This document shows, one piece after another, positions 20,868-32,097 of a DNA stretch of 64,000 nucleotides. The translations under genes were made by a program, and so were the position numbers. The notes below the pieces were generated by a model. That model made no database searches and was not told the DNA's origin. It saw only the letters and a program-made list of their open reading frames with translations. Position 1 is the stretch's first letter. Each line of letters opens with the position of its first letter. Source of the DNA: Symbiodinium natans (lineage: Eukaryota > Sar > Dinophyceae > Suessiales > Symbiodiniaceae). Location: NCBI GenBank assembly GCA_905221605.1, contig CAJNDS010000280.1, positions 312,001 to 376,000 on the forward strand, given 5' to 3'.

Positions 20868-21458
20868 GGAATCCACCGAGTCGGAAACCAGGAAAGTGGC
20901 TGGTTGGGAAACCAGGAAAGGCCTCTTTCGGAACCCAGGATGCTGAATACACCGCGCAGGCAACACAAGAGCCAAATGGATCCTCCACCCTCCTTGTTCC
21001 TGGATTCGTTGATTTTGAGACCGCCAGCTGTGGCCAGTAGATTGGTGGCACGCAGGCTCTCTGGTGGCAAGGATGTCTGGCCGCAAGCACTGAATTATAT
21101 GGGCATGGTTCGCTCGAGCCCATGGTGAGTACAAAAGTGTGTTCGATGCCTCTTTCTCAGGAGGACAAACGGGACAGGTCGCGACCTCGTCTTTGGTTCG
21201 CTTGAAGCTTGGGGCCTTGAGGGAGGCTTGAGGGTTCGAGGGTTTTGGACACAAAGCAGCCGCCTTTGGGCAGGTCATCCGACAGCCGAACGCGCTTGTA
21301 CCTGAAGGCCGCACATTCGGGCGTGCTGAATCCGAAATCATGAGTCACCCCTTGTAGCTGCCCATGCCCAGGTGCCCCCCAATTGGAGCCCCTGAGTTCC
21401 AAAAGGGTTGGCAACAAGCTCGCTTCCTAAACCATCCCAAACGAAGCCCCCCCCAAAA
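20868..21458. other. Spacer, no gene supported
   Basis: Overlapping minus-strand frames across 20849-21417 carry no motif and run out of telomere repeats. GGAAACCAGGAAAG-type words repeat at 20881 and 20909. Confidence 0.35.
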
Positions 21459-22012
21459 ACCCTAAACCCTAAACCCTAACCCTAAACTCTAAACCCTAAA
21501 CCCTAAGCCCTAAACCCCGTATCTTCGGAATACGCTCATTTTCGGCCTCGACCCGCAGCTGCGGGCGTCTTGGCGCTGGAGAGGTCGCTTTGCTCTCCAA
21601 GTGAGACGCAGGAGCAGAGCGGCCACTGTACAAAGTAGGACACGCCTGCTCCGAGACCGTACGGCCAGGGCTGAAAGGGTGGGGTTTAGGGTTTAGGGTT
21701 TGGGGTTTAGGGTTTGGGGTTTAGGGTTTAGGGTTTAGGGTTTAGGGTTTAGGGTTTAGGGTTTAGGGTTTAGGGTTTAGGGTTTAGGGTTTAGGGTTTA
21801 GGGTTTAGGGTCCGGAAGCTCAGACGTCCGTCATAATGCTGGGGGACGGAAGGACCTCCAGGACCTCCTGCTCCTCGACCTCCTCTTCCGGCCTGGGGCG
21901 ATCGAGTACAGGATGTCAGCTTTAGGGTTTAGGGTTTAGGGTTTAGGGTTTAGGGTCTAGGGTTTAGGGTTTAGGGTTTAGGGTTTAGGGTTTAGGGTTT
22001 AGGGTTTAGGGG
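21459..22012. repeat. Telomere-like arrays (21459-21517 C-rich; 21684-21812 and 21921-22012 G-rich)
   Basis: The G-rich arrays include TTTGGGG variants near 21702-21720 and are otherwise near-pure. Confidence 0.95.
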
Positions 22013-22181
22013 CTCAGGGGACTGGAGGTCACCCCAAAACAGGCCCCCTGAACCCTAAACCGAGAACGCTCGTTCCGCGATGTGCTCAGTTGAGGATCAC
22101 GGCAAGGAGAGATGATCCAATACTGGATCGTTCCCTCGCACCAGTTTCTGAAGGAGTTCTCAGTGACAGTGGTTAAGACAT

Positions 22182-22232
22182 GGGTTACCTTACTGAGGTC
22201 CCTTTCAACCCTACTCTTTGGGGGTCTATTTA
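22182..22232 (+). repeat. Dispersed GGGTTACCTT element, copy 1
   Basis: About 51 bp homologous to 25913-25970 and 39471-39532: a GG(G/T)TACCTT start, a GGTCC block, then GGGGGTCTATTT. Confidence 0.6.
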
Positions 22233-22233
22233 G

Positions 22234-22735
22234 GGCCCTAAACCCCTAAACCCCTAAACCCTAAACCCTAAACCCCAAACCCCAAACCCCAAACCCTAAA
22301 CCCCAAACCCCAAACCCTAAACCCTAAACCCTAAACCCTTTATAGCTTTCATGGACGAAGCAGGATCCTGCCGAGGTGCGGCTGGAAAACTGGCGCCGGG
22401 TCAAGATGAATGCTTCCAAGCCGCCTCCATTCATGGACCCTAAACCCTAAACCCTAAACCCTAAACCCTAAACCCTAAACCCTGAACCCTGAACCCTGGG
22501 CGTTCATGTGTAAGGGGCAGGTTGAGGGTGTTGGGTTTCGGGCTCTCCGGAAAACCCTGCGCTCAGCTTCCAAGCCACTTAAGGTCCAAGGGCCGAAGGC
22601 CCTCTGAAAGCCTAGGGTTTATAGGGTTTAGGGCTTAGGGTTTAAGGCTTAGGGTTTAGGGTTTAGGGTTTAGGGTTTAGGGTTTAGGGTTTCGGCTTCA
22701 GGGTTTAGGGTTTAAGGGTTTAGGGCCTAGGGTAC
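22234..22735. repeat. Telomere-like arrays (22234-22340, 22437-22497 C-rich; 22613-22735 G-rich)
   Basis: The first contains a local run of CCCCAAA variants. The third mixes GCTTAGGG and TTTCGGC variants. Confidence 0.93.
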
Positions 22736-23213
22736 CTCCTCCCCTCAATGGCCTTGGAAGTCGTGTGGCTCGGGGTCCAGATTTGCGATGTTTATAGGGC
22801 TTTCGGGCTTCCGGGCGTGAGCCCTGGATCCTGTAAACGCTCGAAGGCAGCCCGAAGCCCTCAACCTGAACGCACTGGAGCCGCCTCACCGAGCGATAGA
22901 AGTTCACCTCAATGCAGCTTGGGGCTTAGGAAGGCTTTGGGCAGTAGGGTTTAAGCTCTAGGCCTTAGGGGAGTCGGGCAAGGGCTGCAAAGGCGGAAGT
23001 TTGGGGCCTCATCCCTGAACCACCCTGCAAGCCCCTAAACTGAGGGTTTAGGAGGCTGATTCTGAGGGGAGGGGTGGGGCACCACAACTACAAACTGCCT
23101 AGTGTCACGGTAGACGAGGGTGTTTTTGGGCTTGAGGCTCACTTCTCCCTTAGCATAGAATCCAGGGACCACTTTCCCAGGCAGAGCAACTCTCCCACCT
23201 TGGGATCTGCTCT
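22736..23213. other. Spacer, no gene supported
   Basis: Short frames on both strands only; no motif. Confidence 0.35.
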
Positions 23214-23412
23214 GGGTTTAGGGTTTAGGGTTTAGGGTTTAGGGTTTAGGGTTTAGGGTTTAGGGTTTAGGGTTTAGGGTTTAGGGTTTAGGGTTTAGGG
23301 TTTGGGGTTTGGGGTTTGGGGTTTAGGGTTTAGGGTTTAGGGTTTCGGGTTTAGGGTTTAGGGTTTAGGGTTTAGGGTTTAGGGTTTAGGGTTTAGGGTT
23401 TAGGGTTTATGG
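23214..23412 (+). repeat. Longest pure TTTAGGG array
   Basis: About 28 units with an internal TTTGGGG run (23302-23320) and one TTTCGGG. Confidence 0.97.
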
Positions 23413-23544
23413 AGTGGGGGGTTTCCAGCTTCGAGCATTTTAGGGACGCCCGCGCACCTTGGCGCCATCCCCGAGAGTGCAGATTGACAAAAACGACTTG
23501 CTGTGTCGAGGTACTGATAGCGTTGGCCTAAAGCGGTGCGGTTT

Positions 23545-23802
23545 TTAGGGTTTAGGGTTTAGGGTTTAGGGTCAGAACAGTACCGTTTAGCACCTGTGGG
23601 CAACCAGCAGGCAAAGGGCATGCGGCATACCCCAATGCCTTCCCTCAACAAGGGTACGATCTCATTTCGCCGAGCTGAAGACCACGTTGTAGGGCAACTA
23701 CGCGGGGGCATTGAAGACCTCCTGCATCATCTTATGTTGTGACCTAAACCCCAAACCCTAAACCCTAAACCCTAAACCCTAAACCCTAAACCCTAAACCC
23801 CA
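23545..23802. repeat. Telomere-like arrays (23545-23572 G-rich; 23742-23802 C-rich)
   Basis: Two short arrays with opposite orientation across a 170-bp spacer. Confidence 0.92.
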
Positions 23803-23934
23803 ACCGCCCGCCAGGGAGCCATGATCTCTGGATTCTGCAATCGGAGGAAGTCACGCATGTCCGTCTCGCTGGAGAGGTGCTGCGCGCAGAGGTGCAAGGT
23901 TTGCGGGTGTCTTGAGGTTCGGGTGTAGGGGTTA

Positions 23935-24036
23935 GGGTTTAGGGTTTAGGCTTTAGGCTTTAGGCTTTAGGCTTTAGGCTTTAGGCTTTAGGCTTTAGGC
24001 CTTAGGCCTTAGGCCGTAGGCTTTAGGCTTTAGCGT
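23935..24036 (+). repeat. TTTAGGC variant array
   Basis: Starts TTTAGGG and switches to a homogeneous TTTAGGC run of about eight units, then CCTTAGG variants. Confidence 0.95.
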
Positions 24037-24041
24037 TTGGG

Positions 24042-24042
24042 T

Positions 24043-24088
<46 letters not shown>
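24042..24088 (+). repeat. Poly-G tract
   Basis: About 46 consecutive G. Length is probably not reliable. Confidence 0.95.
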
Positions 24089-24094
<6 letters not shown>

Positions 24095-24542
24095 GCGGGG
24101 CCCTGTCAAGTTCTTCCTTCTAGCTATTTCGAGCATCAGAACCCCAGACCCCTAAACCCTCAACCCTCAACCCTCAACCCTACAACCCTGAACCCTAAAC
24201 CCTCCCAAACAACGAAACTCCCCATCTTCTTAAAGGCCCCAGCTGTTCAGCTCTGCAGTCTCTGGGCCCCTTTGGGGGCCTCTTGTGCAGTAGGGCGCAC
24301 CCGAAGAAGGAATTCTGACGCAGAGAACTGACCCACTACATGTAGGAGTGCTAGGGGATTTGGGAATTTTATGGTTTAAAATTTAGGGTTTAGGGCTTAG
24401 CGTTCAGGGTTCAGGGTTTAGAGACTGGGAATGCCGAGGCTTTCGTAGCGGGGGCAAGTGGCACACAAGCTCAGCGAATTTGGGAACTGGAAATTTCGGA
24501 GTTAGGGTTCAGGGTTCAGGGTTTAGGGTTAGGGTACAGGGT

Positions 24543-24544
<2 letters not shown>

Positions 24545-24583
<39 letters not shown>
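24545..24583 (+). repeat. (TC)n microsatellite
   Basis: About 19 TC dinucleotides between telomere-like fragments. Confidence 0.95.
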
Positions 24584-24584
<1 letters not shown>

Positions 24585-24776
24585 GGGTTTAGGGTTCAGA
24601 GGGTCAGCAACGTCTTTTCAACTCTAAGATCAGATCTCCTTCTGAAAATCTTTGGGAACCTAGCAAAAGAAGTAAGTGGCATCGTCTTAAAGTCAGCCCG
24701 GAGCTTGTTTCGTGCGGAGGGGGTTCTGGACTCCCACTGAGGTCCCTGACCGTTTAGCTTCGGGTTTTCGGGTTTG

Positions 24777-25050
24777 GGGTTTGGGGTTTACAGGGTTTAC
24801 AGGGTTTACAGGGTTTACAGGGTTTACAGGGTTTACAGGGTTTACAGGGTTTACAGGGTTTACAGGGTTTACAGGGTTTATAGGGTTTATAGGGTTTATA
24901 GGGTTTATAGGGTTTATAGGGTTTATAGGGTTTATAGGGTTTATGGGGTTTACAGGGTTTATAGGGTTTATAGTGTTTATAATTATAGGGTTGAGGGTTT
25001 GGGGTTTAGGGTTTAGGGTTTAGGGTTTAGGGTTTGGGGTTTATGCAGTA
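24777..25050 (+). repeat. 9-mer TTTACAGGG / TTTATAGGG array
   Basis: About eleven TTTACAGGG units followed by about nine TTTATAGGG units, then TTTGGGG and TTTAGGG. It looks like a telomere 7-mer with a two-base insertion that was then amplified. The period of 9 gives open frames (FTGFTG, YRVYRV) without coding meaning. Confidence 0.97.
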
Positions 25051-25405
25051 GGTTTGGGGGCTCAGGTCTTGGAGTTAAGGGTCCAAAACCATCGAGCCCA
25101 GAGCATGAACCCCTGCTGGCACCCTATACCAAACAAACTGTAGCGCCCGACCCTGAACCCTCGAAACCCTAGACCTATGAACCCAAAAAATGGCCCAAGG
25201 AGAAGAGGGTTATGGGTTCAGGGCTCTAGAGCCCAACGCAGCCTGGGCTCTGCAAAACCTAAGCCCTACATGCAACCTGCATGCACCTCTCGTGCTTCAG
25301 AAGGGGCAGCAACAACGGAAACAAGGCCCCGGACACAGCGCACCACTCTCCCCCGCGTCCCGATGCCTTGAGCCACCAGAGCAAAAACTCTTGGAAGACC
25401 TAAGC

Positions 25406-25578
25406 CAGGGTTTAGGGTTTAGGGTTTAGGGTTGAGGGTTTAGGGTTTAGGGTTTAGGGTTTAGGGTTTGGGGTTTGGGGTTTAGGGTTTAGGGTTTAGG
25501 GTTTAGGGTTTAGGGTTTAGGGTTTAGGGTTTAGGGTTTAGGGTTTAGGGTTTAGGGTTTAGGGTTTAGGGTTTAGGG
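25406..25578 (+). repeat. Near-pure TTTAGGG array
   Basis: About 24 units with a short TTTGGGG run near 25468. Confidence 0.97.
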
Positions 25579-25912
25579 CAACTGACACTGGCTGCACGGA
25601 ACCCCACTCTCCAGCCCAGCAAAGGCCAAGGCTATGTTTTGGTCCCTGTTGAGGTCAGCCTGCGCGTCGCCACCAACTAGTGGGAAACGGAAGGGTTGGA
25701 CTGATACTGCTTGGTGCCGGAAACATTTAAAGCTCACAAAAAGTTCCTGCTGATGGCTAAAAATGACGTGGAGAGATTTTTGTAGAGATGACTGGGGCCA
25801 TTGAGGATTTTAAGGGACGAGCTCCACCCCCTGCATCCCAAGAGGATCTGCTCAGGATACAAGCCTTTGGCTGCTGCAGTCCCTGAAGGCTAAACGGGGG
25901 TCTACGCTATTA
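25579..25912. other. Spacer, no gene supported
   Basis: No frame with a motif; leads into the dispersed element at 25913. Confidence 0.35.
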
Positions 25913-25970
25913 GGGGGTACCTTCTTGGGGTCCTTTCTACAAGGGGATCCTACGATTTGGGGTCTATATT
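25913..25970 (+). repeat. Dispersed GGGTACCTT element, copy 2
   Basis: Homologous to 22182-22232 and 39471-39532; abuts a MITE family 2 copy. Confidence 0.6.
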
Positions 25971-26080
25971 CTAGTATTTGCTTAAGAACCCCAAAAGAAT
26001 AAACAACAATGATCCCTATATGACCCTGAGTATGGAAGAATATTTGAGTTTTTTTCGGGGTTCTTAAGCAATTAGTAGTC
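25971..26080. mobile_element. MITE-like family 2, complete copy
   Basis: The left end CTAGTATTTGCTTAAGAACC and the right end GGGGTTCTTAAGCAATTAGT (26057-26076) are inverted. The interior contains ATCCCTATAT, shared with the other copies. CCCTAAA repeats begin four bases beyond the right end. Confidence 0.75.
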
Positions 26081-26083
26081 TCT

Positions 26084-26872
26084 AAACCCTAAACCCTAAA
26101 CCCTAAACCCTAAACCCTAAGGGTCCCTTTCGTAAACTCCTAAAACAGGTTTGGGGCCTCCAGCCAGAAGGACCGGACGCGGGACACCGACAGCTCCGCA
26201 CCTTCTGGCAGCCTTGGCATTGGTAGGATCAGGGTTTCGGGGGCTTTGGGGGGGCTTTAGGGTTTAGGGTTTAGGGTTTAGGGTTTGGGGTTTAGGGTTT
26301 AGGGTTTAGGGTTTAGAGGGCTTAAAGGGAACCGAGCCCAGAGGACCACAAGACCCTTCTGAGTGTGTCGGCTCACTTTTCCTCTGTCGCGGGTTGCAGG
26401 CGGCCACGAAGGCTCTGCTACCCTGCATCAGGCCCCGAAGGCCACCTACGTCCTCAGACTCGTTCCCTTCAAACACCTATCACCTTGTGACCCAGAAATC
26501 AAACTCCTGAACAACCCCTAAACCCTAAACCCTAAACCCTAAACTTTTGCCCTAAACCCAGTACTCCCGAACGCTTACCTGGAGGCGACTTCGGCTCATG
26601 GTTATCGGGGGAGCTAGCTGGGGAGCTAGCTGGGGAGCTAGCTTGGGAGCTTAGGACTTATAGGAGCTTGGGAGCTTGGGAGGGGTTGAAGTTTAGGGTC
26701 TTAGGTGGTCCTTTGCGGGAAGGGCGGGGGCACGTGACCCTGATGGCTGGACTTCATGGTTTGGGCGCAAGGGCTACATCGATGACACGAGACAACTCCG
26801 AAGACAAAAGATGCTCAAGTGGCTCGATCCGAAACCCTAACCCTAAACCCTAAACCCTAAACCCTAAACCCA
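26084..26872. repeat. Telomere-like arrays (26084-26130, 26517-26544, 26833-26872 C-rich; 26256-26316 G-rich)
   Basis: Short arrays of 4-9 units. A GGGGAGCTAGCT 14-bp tandem repeat lies at about 26608-26655 in one spacer. Confidence 0.9.
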
Positions 26873-27029
26873 AAAAACACAGTCAGCTCCATGAGTTGCT
26901 CCCGCATCTCTACACCTCGGTGCACTAAGCTAGAACACTTTGCAGATACGCTTCAGGGGTTCCTTCGCAGCAATCCATAAAGAGAAGGAGGCTTACAGCA
27001 GACAAGTTTTTAGGAATTTTAGGATTTCG

Positions 27030-27289
27030 AGTGAAGGGTTTAGGGTTTAGGGCTTGGGGTTTCATGTTGAATTGCAAGTCCGAAGGCTTCAGCAACTTCG
27101 GCAAGACCTTTGCAAACCTCAGCAGGCTTGGCGAATCAGGGGTTGAAGACTCAGGGTGTGTAATGTTTGGGGCTTAGGGTTGAGGACGGAGTCTGAAGAC
27201 TGCAAACTTCCGTGTCCGCGACGTGGAAATCTGATCTGGGTGCTGTTGAATTCGGGTTTGGGGTTTACAGCGTGGGAAGGTCTTCTGCA

Positions 27290-27325
<36 letters not shown>

Positions 27326-28010
27326 CCTTTTATTGTTTCTTCTTCTTCTTCTTTTCTTCTTCTTCTCCTGCTCCTCCTCCTTCCTCTCCTTCTCCTCCTC
27401 CTTCTTCGCGCGGGTGGGCTCTTTCTTCACACTCTCTCTCTGTCTCTCTCTCTCTCTCTCTCTTTCTTATCCCGGGCTGAGAGGAAACCCCCAGACAGGA
27501 GCCCCTCCCGCGCAAGGCGCGCCCAACGTTGTCCAGCCCTTGTGAAACCGTGAAACTGTGAAACTGTGAAACTGTGCACGAGAGCCTCGTTAGACAGATC
27601 AGCCATTCCTGCTGAGCTTCCGCTCCTGCACCCGAATCATAACTCCTAGCAACCAACCCTTGTTCTCTTTTATCACATGGTCTCTCAATCTCTCTCTCTC
27701 TTTGTTTCTCTCTTTCTTTCTTTCTGTGGGGCTTGGGGCGGACCCCGCGCCAAGGAGTGCCCGGTCTGCTTGACTCGCAACTGCACCTGGGGCTGGTATT
27801 CAGCCCTGCCGCCTGCTCTAGTCGGCCCATACGAGCCGAGCGTTTCTACCCCCTAGTCCGCTTCCAACCAGCCGAAGTCAACCTCCCCTACCTTCTTATT
27901 TTGCTTCTTCTTCTTCCTCCTCTTCTTCTTCTTCTTCTTCTTCTTGTTTTTCCTTGTTCTTCTTCTTGTTATTCCTCTTCTTCTTCTTCCGGAAACGAAC
28001 ATCAGATGGC
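27030..28010. repeat. CT/CTT-rich microsatellite cluster
   Basis: (CT)n at 27290-27320 and 27432-27463, CTTCTT/CTCCTC at 27335-27415, CTCT/TTTC at 27688-27725 and CTTCTT at 27905-27990. A GTGAAACT repeat at 27541-27572 (four units) lies between. Only low-complexity frames. Confidence 0.9.
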
Positions 28011-28138
28011 ATCAACGTCCAGTTAGAGCCCTGCGCTTGTGACCTCCTGAACACCCAAGAGTATGGTTCCGGCCTTAGAAAGGCAATTTGTTCATGGACA
28101 CAGACCGGCAAGCCCGCCCCCCTTCCCCCCTCCCCCAA

Positions 28139-28255
28139 AGGGTTAGGGTTTCAGCTTCAGGGCTTAGGGCTTAGGGCTTAGGGCTTAGGGTTTAGGGTTT
28201 AGGGTTTAGGGCTTAGGGTTTAGGGTTTAGGGTTTAGGGCTCAGGGTCTAGGGCT
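28139..28255 (+). repeat. CTTAGGG/TTTAGGG array
   Basis: Locally homogeneous CTTAGGG run (about five units) inside a TTTAGGG array. Confidence 0.93.
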
Positions 28256-28791
28256 CAATCTGGACAACACCCCCAAGTCCGACATCCAACAGCACACTGC
28301 CGCCCGACGGCTCGTCGAACTGGATGTGTCCTGCCCACTCAGGCTCAGGCCTGCTGCACTCCTACTGGTTTTAAGAAACCCGTCAGAAGATGAAAAAGAC
28401 TCTTCCTAATAAGAGAAATATAGGGATGATGATCCTGTATGTTTAGGAGCACAGGGTAGTGTGTTTTCTTCGGCGTTAGAGTTTTAAGGCCGCTTTCTCG
28501 GGTGAGAATGGAGGTGTCGGGTTCGGGGGTGGAGGGTTTTGGGCTTTGGGTCACAGGGTTTGGCAATCTTCTGCTGCGGCTGTCCCGCAACTTCGCAGGG
28601 GTCCAAGGCTTTGGGGTTGGGGCCAGCAGAGAGGGTGCGGGGTTTAGGGTTTGGGGTTTAGGGCTTAGGGCCCCTGTGTATTGGAGGAGGTTAGGTCAAG
28701 CGTGCAAAGGCTGCGTCCTGAGTTGTCGGTGTCTGCAGAGTCGAAGTATTCCTTCACCTCGTGCGCGGGTTGGGGCGTCAAGAAGGCTCTC

Positions 28792-28891
28792 NNNNNNNNN
28801 NNNNNNNNNNNNNNNNNNNNNNNNNNNNNNNNNNNNNNNNNNNNNNNNNNNNNNNNNNNNNNNNNNNNNNNNNNNNNNNNNNNNNNNNNNN
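28792..28891. other. Scaffold gap of 100 N
   Basis: Borders a palindromic, G-run-rich tandem repeat that probably defeated assembly. Confidence 1.
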
Positions 28892-29045
28892 TTCCCTTTC
28901 CATTATTATTATTTGGGTGGGGGGGGGTCCAAATAATAGTAATTAAATGGTTGCCCTTTCCATTATTATTATTTGGGGGGGGGGGGGAAATAATAATAAT
29001 GAAATGGTTTCCCTTTCCATTATTATTATTTGAAATAATGCCAGG
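28892..29045. repeat. Tandem palindromes of about 57-60 bp
   Basis: CCCTTTCCATTATTATTATT starts at 28894, 28954 and 29011. In the first two units it is followed by a G run of 9-13 and an AAATAATA..AATGG arm that pairs back on it. A hairpin-forming tandem repeat flush with the N gap. Confidence 0.85.
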
Positions 29046-29169
29046 GGGTCTCCATTATTTCTTCGCGTGCCCCCTGAAACCCAAATCCCTCAAACCCTGA
29101 ACTCCGAACCTCTTTGGCGTCAGGCGGCCGGAGGAACTCCTGGAAGTCGACCTCGCCTGCGCAAGCCAA

Positions 29170-29353
29170 AGGGTTTAGGGTTTAGGGTTAAGGGTTTAGG
29201 GTTTAGGGTTTAGGGTTTAGGGTTTAGGGTTTCGGGTTTAGGGTTTAGGGTTTAGGGTTTAGGGTTTACGGTTTAGGGTTTAGGGTTTAGGGTTTAGGGT
29301 TTAGGGTTTAGGGTTTAGGGTTTAGGGTTTAGGGTTTAGGGTTTAGGGTTTCG
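29170..29353 (+). repeat. TTTAGGG array
   Basis: About 26 units with rare TTTCGGG and TTTACGG variants. Confidence 0.97.
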
Positions 29354-29485
29354 GATCGAGCCGCTTGAAGTGAGCATAGCTGAAGCCCCAGAGCCCACAG
29401 AGGCTCGCTCCCTTTTTGCGCCATTCCAATTGCAAGCCCCGCGTGGCATAGGAACCAAAGAAGAAGGAGGCACAAACTGCGCTCT

Positions 29486-29743
29486 GTGATCCATCGAGCA
29501 AGAGCCAAAGGACAACCTGCTCCCCGTTTTGCTGCTCTTAGATTGGCAGCATACCATTCCGCGCCAAGCTATCGTGAACTACGTGGAGACCGGCCCATGG
29601 GACGCAAAGGCAAGAGTGGCTATCCACCATGGCAAGCAGATTCGGTTTCGTCTCAATATTGGCGGGGAGCATGGTCCTACAAACGGTGGGATTCAGCAAA
29701 GGACTCAGCCAGAAAGAAGGAGGATGCTATTGTTATGTTATAA
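29486..29743 (+). pseudogene. Possible retroelement coding fragment
   Basis: An 85-codon frame with SYRELRGDRPMGRKGKSG and YWRGAWSYKRW followed by a Lys/Asp-rich tail. Trp/Arg/Gly-rich basic segments of this kind occur near the N-termini of dinoflagellate retroelement ORFs, but no diagnostic domain is present. An overlapping frame (29529-29966) is also open. Confidence 0.25.
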
Positions 29744-29885
29744 TTCATACGCACGGACACAAACATGTTCAGCTAAGCCCCCAAAAGGAGTAAGAGAGCC
29801 CGGGGCCCCCCCGCCGAAACCCCGCATCCCCCAAGACTGCCGGCCGCCCCTTTGGTCGGTTTCGGCTTCACCCGCTCTTTCCGAG

Positions 29886-30140
29886 GCCGAATATTACCCC
29901 CTAAGCCCCCTAAGCCCCCTAAGCCCCCTAAGCCCCCCAAGCCCCCTCCTAAACCCTAAACCCTAAACCCTAAACCCCAAGGAAAAGCTAACAAACAAGA
30001 AAGAAGACAAACACGCCCCAGAACCCAGGAAACCGCCGTGGCCTGAGCCATCCGAGTCCATGAGACTGAAGTTCCTCGGACTGAGGACGTTTGGTGGGGC
30101 TTAGGGTTTAGGGTTTAGGGTTTCGGGATTCAGGGTTTGG
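29886..30140. repeat. CCCCCTAAG/CCCTAAA then TTTAGGG arrays
   Basis: 29886-29945 is a 9-mer CCCCCTAAG run, passing into CCCTAAA to 29980. A short G-rich array lies at 30098-30140. Confidence 0.93.
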
Positions 30141-30249
30141 GGTCTCTAAACAGCTTACAGGGCGCCCTGTGCTTGGTCCTTAGAGACCACTGCGCCCGGC
30201 TCGAAGAAGCTGAGAGGAGTACCCGAAGCTGCCCCGAAACGCGACAGAG

Positions 30250-30356
30250 CATTTGCTTTCAGAACCCCCTGAAAGAAACAAAAATCAGAATCCCTATATT
30301 ACCCTTTATTAAGGAAGAGTATTTCTATCTTCCAGGGTTCTTAAGCAATTAGTAGG
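30250..30356. mobile_element. MITE-like family 2, diverged copy
   Basis: Left ATTTGCTTTCAGAACCCC, right AGGGTTCTTAAGCAATTAGT (from about 30334), interior with ATCCCTATAT. Same layout as 25971-26080. Confidence 0.7.
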
Positions 30357-30894
30357 AGATGAGAGGAGAAGCACTTCTAAATCATCCTCATTGCAAGTAC
30401 AAGGCCATGCACAAAGACCGGACTTCTCAACATGGAGTGCGAAAAGTGAAAGACTGGGCTGGAGAGGGAAAGCGTGGCGAATGCGGGGTCATGACGTCGT
30501 GTTGCTCCTTTGCTCTTCCGCCTCCTGCGCATGCCGTTGGTGTGCCCTTCGAAGTCTGAGCAGAGAGGCAGCCAAGTGCTGTTGTTGCTCGTCAGTGTCG
30601 GTGGGCACTGATGACCAGAGAGCCCGGGTTTTTTGGGGCAGGCGCCAACGACTCTTGCTGAAGGTTCAATGTTCCCAACCTGCAAGCCTCCCGAATCGAA
30701 CATGGGAACTAGCTGGAGGCTTATTCCTGGCACCCAGACCCTGTGACCCGCTACAAAATCTACACTGGGGCTCTCTTGGGAAGATATTCGTGGGTTGAGA
30801 GTCAACTCCAAGTATCCCCCACAAAGCGAGCTGTTCAGCGCCTTCTTGGAGAGAGGCTCTGAGAATTTGAGGGAAACAGGAATTCAAGTAAACG
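30357..30894. other. Spacer, no gene supported
   Basis: Overlapping plus (30391-30798) and minus (30377-30811) frames of about 140 codons exist, each without motif and each equally plausible, so neither is called. Confidence 0.3.
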
Positions 30895-31748
30895 CTAAAT
30901 CCTAAACACTAAACCCTGAACCCTAAACCCCCTAGACCCCCTAAACCCCCTAAACCCCCTAAACCCCACAAGCCCTAAACCCTAAACCCTAAACCCTGAA
31001 CCCTGAACCCTGAAACCGTCTCCCTACTTCAGCTTTTGTCAGGTCCCGGGAGCCCTTCACAGAGCTGGCGCGCTCGCTCTCTCGCCTCCAGCACCAGGGA
31101 TGAGTGCGGGTTTAGGGTTTAGGGTTTAGGGTTTAGGGTTTAGGGTTTAGGGTTTAGGGTTTAGGGTTTAGGGTTTAGGGTTTAGGGTTTAGGGTTTAGG
31201 GTTTAGGGTTTAGGGCTATGGCATTGGGGTTTAGGGTCTAGGGCTTAGGGTTTAGGGTTTGGGGCTTAGGGCTTAGGGCTTAGGGCTTCGGGTTTAAGAG
31301 CCTCCCTGCTGCAGGGCTCAGGGTTGGGGGTTCAGGACTGAGGGCGGGCTCCAAAAATGTCATGGGTTCAAGGGGTTTCAAGTTTCAATGGGCTTAAGGG
31401 GGTTTCAGGGGTTCAGGATTGAGGGCTTTAGGGTTTGGGGAGGCATTTAGCAAACCCCCTACGGCCCTACACCCCCAAACCCTAAACCCTCAACCCTAAA
31501 CCCTAAACCCTAAACCCTAAACCCCAAACCCCAAACCCCAAACCCATACATCCCTCCCTCAGAGCCCTGGCCTGAGAGGTGTCGCCCAGCTGCGAAGCCA
31601 GAAGCCGCAGAGCCACGTTTTCGAACTCCTGGGGCTTTGGGGGCTTCAAATGGGCTGGGATGCTTAGGGTGTAGGGGTTTTGGGGTTTAGGGTTTAGGGT
31701 TTCGGGTTTAGGGTTTAGGGTTTAGGGTCTAGGGCTTAGGGCTTAGGG
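30895..31748. repeat. Telomere-like arrays (30895-31017, 31485-31546 C-rich; 31108-31290, 31680-31748 G-rich)
   Basis: 30895-31017 has a CCCCCTAAA run and CCCTGAA variants. 31108-31214 is near-pure TTTAGGG. 31260-31290 is CTTAGGG. 31525-31546 is CCCCAAA. Confidence 0.93.
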
Positions 31749-32097
31749 ATGTTCCCCTTTATGCTAACAGTCCTTAATAGGGATTATAGTGCCCCCAATT
31801 ATCATCCCTGTGAAGGACTGCTAGTTGAGGGCTTCATGGGGCCTAGTGGGGATCAGTGGGGTTCAAGGCGGAGCTCCAAGGGTGTAACGCTCAGGGTCCA
31901 CTCACCTACTAGTAGGGCTGGAAAGCTCGACCGCTAAAATCCCAAACACAGAATAAAGCCTGGAACCCCGTTCAACCCGCAAGTCCTAAACCCTCTCAAC
32001 CCCAAACACCCTAACCCCAAATCCAAGTGTCCTAACAACATGCCAAGAGCCAGAGACGCCGCGCGTCCCAAGCTGTGTTTGCATGGGTAGAGCTTCT

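Noticed and set aside
30377-30811. Frames of 135 and 144 codons on opposite strands
   Set aside because: No motif and no way to prefer one strand.
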